Part shown: piece by piece, positions 12,273 to 25,600 of the stretch
Layout of the letters: each line of letters starts with the position of its first letter
How positions within the stretch are numbered: position 1 is the first letter of the stretch
Source of the DNA: Diadema setosum
Taxonomy: Eukaryota > Echinodermata > Echinoidea > Diadematoida > Diadematidae
Reading direction: 5' to 3'
Length of the DNA stretch: 64,000 nucleotides
Assembly: GCA_033980235.1 (NCBI GenBank)
Contig: CM067072.1
Location: 15,161,933 to 15,225,932 of the forward strand
Program-made: the position numbers and the translations under genes
Notes under the pieces: model-generated
The model's database searches: none
What the model saw: only the letters and a program-made list of their open reading frames with translations
Told to the model about the DNA's origin: nothing

Positions 12273-15200
12273 TGAAGAGATGGATACCACGGTTACTTTG
12301 TCTATAAAGTCTGCATCAAATAATGAAGTATCCATATTGATATCAATTTAAATTCTCTTTAGGCGAATAGGCGTTTCGTGTACTGATATTGAAAATGAGC
12401 CTGCACTGTGCACTAAAAGATTGGATAATCAGATCTCCCAATATATTCTAATCTGAGAAATAAAACTGGCCAAGCTCTCTTATATAGCCCTTTAACTCTT
12501 CATCTCCAGTTTCATATCAAAGCAGGTAGTAGTCTGTCCTGGCTATCAAAAGTATAAAGGATAACAGAAAGAAAACAGAAATTGTTTTTGTAACGTACAC
12601 TGAATTCTGATATGAGAGACTCGGAATGTTGTCTGCTCTTGAGCACGAAGGCGGGAAAATATGCCATATCAATCGGGGGATGACATCTGTCGAAGTTGCC
12701 AGTCACTTCGTACTCATCTTCCATGGCAGGGGCATACTCGTTTTCCGCTGAATCGATGATCACTTTTCCGAGCCCATCAGGTCGTGGGTCAAAGGATGGC
12801 TTGTCCTTTCTCGACTGATGCTCGCCTCAAAGATGGAAAGGTGACTTTCATTATTAACCACAATTTCACGCAAAAAAAAAAATATTAAAGTAGCGTGAAA
12901 TCATCTGAAAATGTGAGCCAAACTTGCACTCGTTTTATTCTTCATTCCACAAGGTAATTACAAGACGCTGAAACAAGATTTAAACACTGTATCATAGTTG
13001 GTACTACCGTGACTATATCTCTTACAGCCTACCTATATACTCTTTGAGTTTATTATGTGTGGACGGAGCAGCAAGAGGACACACGAGGCTGATTTGTCTA
13101 ATGAGATTTTTTCCCCGATTACCTTGAAATCGTCTTTTTATGATTTATCAGTGGCGGATCCGGAGGGTGTTGTTTGTTTGTTTGTTTGTCAGCCGATAAA
13201 ACCCGGAAGTGCATGGCACGAGAAACAGCACGAGAGACCTTTTCTTTTCCTTTATTTTCTTTTTTTTTTTTGGCCTGTCAGCTGATTAAACCTGGAAGTG
13301 GCACCAGAAATATTTTTGCGCCCTTCCCCCTCTCCTTTACCAAACTCCTGGATCCGCCCCTGTTTATGTCAACCATGATTTTTGCATTGACGCGGAATAC
13401 AACATTTTACATTATGTTATTCATTTGCAGGATATAGATTTAATAAATCTGACTTTGTCTATAAAGTCTTATAGACATAAGATTATAAGATTATATTTTA
13501 TAACTCGTACTCGTGTAAAATAGGTAAATGGATTCTAATGAGTATGTTATTCACTAAAACGTGCATCATGGCAGTTTCAAGGCCTACATATCACATACTG
13601 TATATTGTATTCCTGATGACACTGCTCGTTAATAAAAACCTAACCCAATGAAACGTTAAAATCAACTTGAGATACACTTACCTGGTGAATCACAGCTGTC
13701 CATGCCGAATGTGAACAATTTCTTTTCTTTTCCTTCTTGTGTCGCCTTACGTCTCCTTCTGCAGATTTAGAAAGAAACAGATGCAAGCGAGGAAACACAG
13801 AAAAAAATACACGCACAGGTACAAAAAGCACAAAAACATCAGACACTATAACGGAATACGAGGACACGTCAGGTATGCTTTATTGCTCGTGTATGATTCC
13901 TATGGAAGAAAGATCTTTGTAGCATAAAAAATCGAATGGTAATTTTATTACCAGTTATATAATAGTCCAGTAAGTAACATTTCGGATGGATTTAGAATAC
14001 AAAGTACGTTATATTCAACAAATAAATCTGATTTTATATCATCATAAAAGACTGAAATTGATAACCACACATTAATATTACCAGGTTGACATATTCGAGA
14101 AAAAAAGAAGTATTTCTTTTTTTTTTAAATTTCGATTCACTGAGTTACTTTGGCAAATAATGCCAGCATTACATTGTAAGAGAGAAATAGACAGAAACAA
14201 CAGCAAATGAAGACCACACCTATAATACTGAGTGCGGCCCGTTTCATTAGATTGATCTTATGATTAATGCAATTTAAAAAAGCTATACTAGATCTTCTAT
14301 CAAAAGTGTGCATTCAATCAAGTGTAAGTATCTTCTTGAAACTGAGTCACGATCAATAGCGATCTTATGCTCGATTCACTGAGTTACTCTTGACAAAACG
14401 TAAGATCCATCACAACCCTATAACAAATGAGACGGGCCCCAGTTTTCACAAATCCCAGGAATGTAACCTTATACGATTCCTACATGATCTAATAAGGTGC
14501 CCAGATTGCTTTCTAAAGTAAATAATTAATTTTATACACCAACTAAAAAAGATACGGTCCACTTATGTACCAAGGAATCATCGAATGACATCAAGGAGTA
14601 TACATTTTCTGATCTTATTCAAGGTATAATCAAATTGATACACGAGGGGTATTCGACGGGCAAGTTTACTCCCGGGAAATATTAAAAAAGCTATACATAG
14701 TACACGTACAATATATAATACAATAAGTACGCGTAGAATATCGCATCAATACCTTAGAAGGAGAAGGAAGGCGAAAATGATGATGGCTGTAACCAGGAAA
14801 CCAACAACTCCGCCGACAACTTGCCCTATAATTGAAACAGGCTGAGAAACACCTGAAAAGCAAATGGCGACTGTATTTTGTAAACCGTTGAGATCGTTAA
14901 CTGTTACTGGTCCTTAATAATGTGTAGGAAAAGAAAGTAATTTCTGCCTTAAGAAAGTGCGATGTTACCCATCGGTAAAACGAAATATGTATTATTAATT
15001 TTAACTGTCTTGAGCGTGCTGATGATAATGATACTGATAATTTTGTGGCAACTTTAAACATTTTAAACAACTTCAAAACCCGGCCGGCGGTTGATATCTT
15101 GTCAGAAATATCTGTATTACAGACTCAACAGGCGACTGATAGAAATAATAGAAAAATTGAACTCTGCTAGATATACATGCAACCACAATGATGTATATGA

Positions 15201-18200
15201 AATGAGTAATAAATACTTATGATAATAATTCCAACAGTATAAAGCATATATACCGATACATTCATATAGAGATATACAGAGATATGAGGTTATAGGAAGG
15301 AAAGAGAAAGACAGAGACTGAAAGACGGATAATATAGCGCAGTATGCATTATATTCTACACACAATGATTCCCCATACAATCGTCTTGTAGTATGTTTTG
15401 TTGGATATGCATGTGGATTTTGTGCGCGCAGGGATGTATGTGAGTGCAGCTAACGCATACGTACCGCCATCTTGTGGAGATATGGCACGAATGACGTCAC
15501 TGGCTTCACTTTCTCCGACGGCGTTTACGACTGTAAGTTGGACAGCGTATCCCAGAGAGTTTCCCAGGCCAGTCAGCGTCCACTCCGTGGCCGCCGCATC
15601 GATGGTGACGTTGCCTGCAGCGTCCGTTGACTTTGACTGGTAGTAAAGCACGTAGGAAGTAAAGCCGCTTCCACAATTTGCTGTCTCAGCAGATGGAGCC
15701 TAAACAAAATGTGTTAATAGTGGTGATGATTCAATTTAGTAAAGACCAATTGATATGTGTTTATTCCATAAAATACGGAAATGCATGCACATAACACAAG
15801 ATAGCTTACATGCAGTGATCTGATAAGGAGGGCGTGTTCCGAAAAGTTGTATTGCACATGTAGGCCCCGTAACTTTGGGAGTTGGGAGCCCCCGATTAAA
15901 GATCATTAATAGTGTGCAAAGTTTGATACAAGAGAATGACACACACGAATAAAGACAAGAAATAATGCACATGTATGAGTGTTTACAATGATGATAATTA
16001 TGTTAATGATGATGACTATAACCAGGGGCGGATCCAGGAATTCCGTGAAAGGGAGGTTCCTTTGCAAAAGTAAAGGGGGCGCACGCTAGAACCCCCTTTT
16101 TTTCTTTTTTATTTCTTCTGTTTTAACCAAAGATAAAGTGGGGGCGCGGGCGCCGTGCACCCCCCCCCCCCACGGATCCGCCACTGATAACGAGAAGACA
16201 CCTACAGACACAATCACTCGGGGGGGGGGGGGGGGGCTCGAATCTAGGATCTACTGTTCACGAGCTTGGAGAGCTATACCACCCAACACACAAACATACC
16301 ACAAGCTCTCATTGTTAGTGGCGCATGACAAAGATTCAATCATCACGGGAACACACATTACAGGGTCGTACAGATCACCTTTGCCTCAGGTATTTTACTG
16401 TAGATCAACGAAAAGATGGAAAATGTGAAAACTGCAGGAGATTTGTCTCGCTGTCTCCAACATGTCCAGTGGTTTCGACTGTGTGCAAGAATTTCTGAAT
16501 ATGTTATTACTTTGCATTTCGTATCTGTTTTCTTCTACAAATACTGCAACGATGTTAAAAGTGAGCGATCATAATGTGTATGCAAATAACATGGAAAGAA
16601 GCCATTTCTTTACATGATTGTCTTCATTTTTTATGTAGAAAAGGTAACATATTTAGAGCAAGAGAGCTGACCCCACGCAGAGAGCCAGGGGTCGATGGGG
16701 ATGTTTGAGTTGACCACAAAATAATTATCACAATCGCAGGGGCGGATTAGGAATTCTGTAAAGGGGAGACACCTTTGCAAATTAAGGGGGGGGGGCGCAC
16801 GCCCCCTCCCACACTTTTTCTTTTTATTCATTTTGTTTTAACAAAAATAAAGAGGGGATGCGCACCCGATGCGCCCCTCCAGTCCGCCACTGAATCGCCA
16901 TCCTTTGTATAGTTCTTTTTACTTTAGTGTAGCAACCAGATAATCGTATTATCATAGTGACAGTACTTTGGCACCATAGAAGTTACGTGTATGTGTGCAA
17001 CGAGGAAGGTTAGAAATATCAAAGCAGTAACCATACAACAAACACACACAAACAATTAAATGATTCATGTGACCCGGACACAGCACTCTATCCCCACTGT
17101 GTAGTCTTTCGGTGAAGACTGAAATACGTCCTTCCCGTAGCTTGTACATGTAGGCATTTAAGTGCTTCCTTAGTGGCTACTAGAGTAAATCAGAATACAC
17201 ATCAGACAACTATACAAAATTAGTAGTGCTGATCATTCCCATGGTAACGTAATGATGGGTGCATGAAGTAATATGAAGAATAATGGTCATATGTATTTAT
17301 GGTAGCCTACACAATCTGACAATGTTAAAAGCACATGTATCTGTCTTTCTATAATTAGCCCATCATGGCCAAGAAACCATTTTGTGCACCATGAAAATTA
17401 GATACGCTCCGGGCAGTATTCGAACCAACAACCCCCCGTTTTAAAGTCAAGAGTGCTGTACCCACTATACAACAGTACCCCCACTTTTCAACTGTTGCTC
17501 GTGTCTTGTGAGATACAGATAGATTAGGTATGCAGATTTGCGAATATGCCATAGACAGTGGTGATTTTCATGCACCACCGCAAATGTGTATAGACTTGAC
17601 ATAAACAGTGTTGATCGAAGAATGCTTCAGTATCCCAGTCTATACCGAGACTAAGTCAGGTTAGCTGTTACAGACGGAAGACAGAGTGAACAATAATATT
17701 GTGAGTAAGCGAGAAGTAATACTTCTGGTGTTAGTCGCCCATTACCTGCTAAAAATGACGCCGTTTTGTATGAGGTGTTGACATGAAAACATCCTCACAA
17801 AGATAAAGGAGTGAACGCCCTTGTTCTCATTTCATTTCAAACAATAAGCTAGAGGGGGGGGGGGGGGGGGGGGTCACCCGATGTCGGAATCGACTGTATA
17901 GATCAACATCGAATGTTCCTTCCCGACACGCTTTCCGCGACACACCTTCCGAACACAATTGGAATATCATAATCATTATTGTCTTCAATGTAATTTTCTC
18001 GGTTGGCTTGTAAATTCGTTTTTTTACCTTCCACATTTCAAGTGAGAGATTCATAACGCGGTGTCTATATTGAAAAATGTGTTACATTGTTTCACTATTC
18101 GGGTGTCTGACTACGGGTTGCTATAGTTACCGTCCACGTGACGAATAATTCATCAGAGGTTGTTGCCGTGGCTGTGATGTTCCCAGGAGGAAGAGACGGT

Positions 18201-18704
18201 CCTATGGCAAAAGACGGCAACTCTTGTCAACAGTCTGGAAGGAAAGCTCTATCTTCATTTTTTTTTAATACTGAAAGTAACTTTCTTTCTAAATGAAAAA
18301 CTCTAGCTATCAGATCAAGGCAATGAAGTCTGACCCTTGAAGATATCCGCAACAAACAGAAACACAGACAGACAGACAGGCAAACAGAGGCAGATTTATG
18401 AATAGAATGAGAGCATGGAGAGAGAGCGAAAAGTTCTACTGTTTTTCTTGCGTATTTCCTCTTTCATTTCTTCGGAAGCTCCTGAGCGTCATTCGACATC
18501 ACGACATGATGGCGAAATACTTGATCCTGTCAAATGGACTTAATATTCTATCATGTCGACATGTCGTAACTCATAATGTCGACTTATCAACTTTAATAAG
18601 TCGACATGGCGACACAGATTATCTCGTCAAGTCAACTTCCTGAAAAGTGTATGTCGAAATGGCGACTTACACTTTTTTTTTTTGGAAGTCGACCTGGCGA
18701 GATA

Positions 18705-18759
<55 letters not shown>

Positions 18760-19636
18760 AGTAAAATCAGTCGTATAAACACCGCAGGAGCCAAAAAATT
18801 GGACTGACGTTTCGGTCAAAGACCTTTATCAAAGTAAGTCTGAACATAAACAATTTGATGCAAGAAACTAAGAAGACGCATAAGTTGACGTTTCGGTCTT
18901 TGACCGAAACGTCAGTCCAATTTTTTGGCTCCTGCGGTGTTTATACGACTGATTTTACTCTTGATATCTATTTACTACACACCGACGCAGAACTTTCATA
19001 TTTTGATATAATGATTATATATATATATATATATATCTCGCCATGTTGACTCAGTAAAGTTAGCAAGCTGACGTAGCGAGTTACATATCCTGATATGTCG
19101 ACATTAAAAATATTAAGTTGACTGGACAAGACTGGACAAGTATGTATCGCCACGTCGTCAAGTCGCATGATGCTTAGAAGCTTCCTTACATTTTGCTGCG
19201 TTTGCTAAACTTTTCTACACTACGCTTCAGTGTTTTTCAATCTAAAACAAATCATTGATGCATCTCTTATGCTATCATTGCAATTTATGGAACACCTGCT
19301 GATGATGCATGAACATCTGATATGCTTATTTCCTTTATTTCATTGTATTAGTTCCATTTATCTCATTTCAAGCGAAAATGGAATTGTCAAAGATAATTCA
19401 ATACACATAATCACACCAAATCAATATGACATTGTAACAAAGGAAAATACTGTGCACTGGAGGACAATGTGACTTTTGTCACAAATATTGAATCAAAATA
19501 TTGTTGGAAATGGACGGAACTGCTAAAAAGCAGGGCTTGCAGTGAAGTTTGCAGTTTCCTTATGAAGAACAACTAATTGCTGAACTGACAAAAGTAGGCA
19601 AACTGCCTAAAAGAGAAAGCCTAAAAGAAACACACC

Positions 19637-19676
<40 letters not shown>

Positions 19677-22600
19677 TACACTCACACACACACACATACA
19701 CACCCAGACAAAACATTGGTGTAGAATCTAATTATTGTTTTACTGTCACAGGTGGTGCTGGCGTAGGATTCTTCCGACATGGGACCCTCCCTACAAGATG
19801 CGAGCAGGGAGATGCCGATGCTAAAGGCGTATTCGGTGTCCGGCCGCAGGTCACCCACAGTGGCGGAAGTCACTTTCGGATCCACCCTGTGGACTTCCAT
19901 CCAAACCCCGTCCGGAGCCCGACTGTAGACGACGTACCCTTCGATAGGTGCTTGCCACTCGTCTACCCCGGGAATCCACGCGTTCCAGAGCAAGTGTGCC
20001 CCCGTGGAGGACAGATTGGACACGGTCGGGGCAGAGTCAATGACCGGTAAAGCTGTCGAAGAACAATAAGTTGAAATGTGAAATTATGGGTATACATTCA
20101 TAGTACACTACGTTCGCTGATCAGACATCAGTGGGTCGAAAAAAAAAACACGGGTTACAACTCTGCTGACATGGCTGAACTTCTTGCTCTTCATCTTCGT
20201 TCTTTTTCTTGCTTATCCTTCTTATTATCATTTATTTCTTTGTTATCTCTCCTTCATCTTCATTTTTGTTTCATCTGCTTCTTCTCCTGCTATTCTTTCA
20301 TCTGCTCAGACGACACTCTGCAGGGTTGATCTGTTGTCACCAAAAGATGGCGTGTTGCGAGGTATACAGAAATTCAAGGGTCATGAGGTCTATTGCTTAC
20401 TGCCACACACAGTTGTGATGATCAGTTCTGGAGATCTTGGGCCATCCCCTCCGGGGCCTTCTCGAACCGCTGCCACGCTGAACGAGTAGGAAGTGTCCGG
20501 TTCGAGCCCGGTGATATTCACTGACGTAACATCGTCGTTGACCACCTGGTCCTCCATCCAGTCTTCGCCAGAGGGCGCCCTGCGGTACACCTTGTAGGCA
20601 ACTAGAGGGGGATCTCCCTGGTCCACCCCCGGCGTCCAGGGCATCCAATGAAGGGTCATTCCCACAGAGGTTATTCCGGACTCTGTTGGCGGTGTCGTAA
20701 TCACAGGCAAGGCTGTAGGCGAAAATGTGATTTTTCAATGACATGCAATGCCTAAAATATTTCAAACTCTCACCAATGTCCTAATCTCTGTATTATAGTG
20801 TCTTTCTTATTAAGCATTATCGAAATTAAATGAAAATATGTGGTGGTATGCAATGATGATATCAGACAGAGGCCGTAGAACGCTCTCTGATACGGGGAGT
20901 TGAGGGGTGGAAATGGGGGGGGGGGGGGGCTGCGGGCTGTCCGTGGTTGATAAAGAACTACGAAAACCCCCATAACATTTGAATACATAGTCCGATTTCC
21001 CTTGAGCTTATTTACTTATGTACTAATATTTTCGCATTTATCCAATCCATATGAAGTTAATTTCCCTTTCATACGCACCGTAAACGTCTGCCTGTTCTCT
21101 AAGTACGGCGAACCGGGCGTTCATGATGAGCACACACGTGTATTCTCCCGGCATGAGACTTGAGACTTGAAAGCGCCTCGGATTGGTCGTGCCTTCGGCC
21201 GTAGACGTGATTCCCGTGAAATCTGTGGTTCCGTTTGGGCCAGAGAAGTAGAGGAGAGTCTGCAGAGACACGGCACTACCTGCCGTCTCAATGTAGCACT
21301 CGACGGTGGAGGACTGGTAAGGATTGACTTTTTCAAACGTCATTCTTTGTATTCCTGTTATAACAAAACGTGAAACGGAGCAAAACTTAGCACCTTATGA
21401 TGTGACCGAGGCCTCTACAGGATTACTATAAACAGGGAGGTGTCAGAACGATGTTGTTGTGGTTGATGATGATGATGATGGTGATGAAGGTGATGATGAC
21501 GATGATGATGATCGTCATGATCATGAGAGAGTAACATTGTGACAACACGTGACAACACTTACTCGTTTTCGTGCTCTTTCGACCAGCATTTTACCCCAAA
21601 ATTACATGTTCTTTTGTCATCACGAGTTGAAATAACTGGTCTCTGCTACTGACATTGGATATTGGAAACTACAGTTGTCATCAAACCATCATGCCGAACC
21701 GTAAATCTGCGACAACACAGAAGGGGAAATCTCGAGGTAACGACGAGGAAAATCAAGCCGAACAGTCCTCGACTGCGTCGCCTGAAACATCGGGATGGGC
21801 AGCAGCCAGCAATGGGGGTACAAAATCTGGTAGCCCTGCTGGTCAATCATCCGAAAACCCACAAAGAGATTCCCGCCAAACATCGGATCTAGAGTCACCT
21901 AACCCGGCTCTAATGCATACCATCCGAGAACAAGTTGATACAGCGCTGAATAAGACCGACACGCGTGACCGACTGGTGGAATCTATTGTCGCAGCAATCA
22001 CGGAGCAGGTGACACAGGATGTCTACAAAGCCATTGAACTTGACCTTCATCAACAAAAACAGCAGGTTGCGTCACTGACCGAGACTGTCAACCGGCTTCA
22101 GGGAAAGGTCGATCGTCTGGAACAAATCTGTGAAGAACAGGAACAATACACTCGCCGGAACTGTCTACGTTTCCATGGCATCACGGAGCTGAAGGACGAA
22201 AACACCGATCAGCTGATTGTTGACAAAGTGCGAGAAAAGCTCCACATCGACATCACACCCCTTCACATCGACCGCAGTCATCGAGTCACGCCAAGAGACT
22301 GGGATGGAGCGAAAACGCGCCCGATCATCATGAAGTTCACGAGTTACAACAAGAGGATGGCCATCTACAGAAAACGAGCGGACTTCAAAGGATCGAGCAT
22401 CTACGTCCACGAAGACCTGACATCGAAGCGCCAACGTACCGTTGCTGAAGTCAAGAAAGTGTGGACATCGGACGGTCGCATAACAGTTCTCACACACGAC
22501 AACAAGAAAGTGCCAATCGCGTCCTTTGCTGACATCGAGAAACTGGACCGAACCGAAGGAGTGAGAAGCAAGCGTAAGTGAGAAATCAAACCAAGTTAAA

Positions 22601-25600
22601 CTACACCTCGTCTCATCATACAATATGACTGTTGAACCTTTGAATTCGAACCTTCGTTCTAGTCACATATACCCATGTATCATATGTAAAAAATCAGTTA
22701 CAAATAATCAAAATAGTATTCTTTGCGTTAAATGTTTGCACTGGTGTCATGTGAAGTGTGGAGTATCACTCAAAACCTTTCAAAGTGAGAAGGATTGGAT
22801 TTGTTCACTTTGTATTTTTCAGGATTTACCTTTTTTCAATGTATCTCATGAGAAACAGACTGGGTCAATTCGGGCCACAGTAAACTCGTCCCCACCTCAC
22901 AATTATCATATTGAAGAAAACATATTTGGATGTAATAATGGTCTCAATATTTCTCATCTTAATGTTCGAAGTTTAAGGGGTAAAGTCGACGACATTTGTC
23001 AGTATCTAATGTCAAATCCATTTGATGTATTTACAATTTCTGAAACGTGGTTAGATAATGATGTATGTATTGATCTGTCTGTTGATGGCTATGAATTAGA
23101 GAGGAGAGATAGAAATTCCCAAGGTGGAGGTGTTTGTTGCTACATCAAATCCTCCCTGTCATATGTACGCAGATTAGACTTTGAAAGTGACGGACTTGAA
23201 CTTCTTTGGATAGAATTACAAATAAAAAATGCAAGTTCTTTATTTATCTGTGTCCTTTACCGGGCTCCGAATTCTCCAGCTGACTTTTTTGCAAAATTGG
23301 AGAGGAATATTGATGAAGTTAATTTGATATCAAATAATATAGTGATTTTGGGAGATTTTAATTGTAATATGTTGGTGAAAAGTAGACTGAGTCAGAATAT
23401 TAATGATTTATGCACATTATTTCAATTGGATCAAGTAATTAATGTACCCACTAGAATTACACCTAATAGCAGAACATTGTATTGATTTGATTATATTACC
23501 AAAATGTAAACGTTTTATCAGAAAAGGTGTTATATCGATTGGAATAAGTGATCATTCTCTTGTATATGTAAATCTGAAAGATTCAATAGTTCGTAAAAAG
23601 CCGTTTGTTAGTAAGTGTCGATCATTTCGAAATTTTTGTATAGATCATTTTTTGAGAGATTGTGAAGATACGTGCTGGGAAAATGTTTACAAAAAATAAT
23701 GATATAGAATCCGTTTGGAGTTATTTTTTGCAAAAATTTACCGCATTGTGTGATAAACATGCCCCTGTTGTTTCTGTTAGGAAAAGGTCGGGAAGAGCAC
23801 CCTGGATAAATGAGGAGTACATTGCATTAGCACGTCAACGTGATTATATGAAGAAGAAGTTTGATGAAACGCACCTTGATTCTTATTGGACTGAATATCA
23901 GAAAGTACGAAATAAAGTCAATAATTTGAATAAATATTTGAAAAGAAATTATTTCACTAAAGAATTTACTGATCATGCCAACGATCCCCGTAACACATGG
24001 AAGAATTTGAAAAGGTTGACCGGTAACAAAAAGAGTCACTGCGTCGAATTACGTAACGGTGGAGTTGTTACTACTGATGCTTCTGAAATCGCTAACGAAT
24101 TCAATTGCTTTTTTACCCACGGGGTTAAAAGTGCTCGGATAGACTCATCTCACCAAACCCCTTTTATTAATAAGTCTTTTATTTTCTCGGATGTTACATG
24201 TGAATTTGTACAAAGGGAATTGCTTAAACTTGACAGTGGTAAATCATGTGGTCTTGACAACCTACACCCGTATCTTTTAAAAATTGCTTCGTCCTTTATC
24301 TCCGAACCGCTTACTTATTTGTTTAATTTGTCACTTCATTCATCAATTATACCTTCTGACTGGAAAAAGGCTAAAGTTACACCTGTATTTAAGAGTGGAA
24401 ATAAGGACAATGTTAGCAATTATCGACCCATTTCTGTTATATGTCACGTCATGAAAATTTTTGAGAAAGCTGTATATGAGCAAGTGTATGATTACTTCAT
24501 TTCAAATAACTTATTAAGTGATTGTCAATCTGTATTACTGGATTTAAATGAATATATTCTAAGGAATATTGACGAAGGTTATGTTACAGGATGTTTGTTT
24601 TTAGATTTCAAACGAGCTTTTGACTCAGTTTCACATATTATTTTACTCAATAAGTTATTAAGATATGGTTTTCATGACGTTGAACTGAATTGGTTTAGAA
24701 ATTATTTCCTTGATCGCCAACAATGTGTATTTTTTCAGGGAATATTGTCAGAAACTCGAAATATTGAAGTAGGAATCCCACAAGGGTCAATATTGGGACC
24801 TCTGCTTTTTTCTATATTCATAAATGACATGTGCAAGTTGTCATTTTTTACATAGTACAAAATTGTGTTTATATGCGGATGATGCTGCAGTTTTTTGTAA
24901 AGACAGAAATATCAATGTTGTTTCTAGATTGTTGCAAAAGGAGTTTAAGAAGATATGCAAATGGGTGGAATTTAATGATTTAGAATTGAATGTTAAGAAA
25001 TGTAAATGTATGTTGATTGGTACAAAACGGAGAGTCAATAATGCTGTTTTAGTTATCAAATATAATAACAGTCAGACCGCAACGTCCTGAAAAGCCTTCG
25101 CATTTATCGTACGCGTATGCATGGACCTCGCGGACATGAATACGTAATGAGCTGGGAGACCACATTTTTAGAGTGTCTGTAAATCTAAACGACATTATCA
25201 ATCTTCATGATTTATATATCGATAAAAAGCTGAAGAGTTGTACTTTAATGAAATTCGACCACTTGAAAGGTTATGACATATAAAATATAATGAACAAGGA
25301 AATTATAAAACACAAAATTTGCATATTTTCCATTCTTCTTAAGGGGTACACTAGACCGACGAAATTAAGGTGGACCAAAATGGAAGAGGTATAAAATGAA
25401 AGAGGAAATATTATTCTATGAAAACATAATGACTTTATGTGGACTGATCCTATGACCGGGTCAGGTTGGCGAATAAATCATTGCGTTGTACAGTTAATTT
25501 TTGACGAGATTTCAGTTTGCCGCGAATACGCGTTTCTGATTCGTTAATTCCCTCTGAGTGGAGAGTTGAACGCACCTCGCGGAATGACAGTAATAAACGT

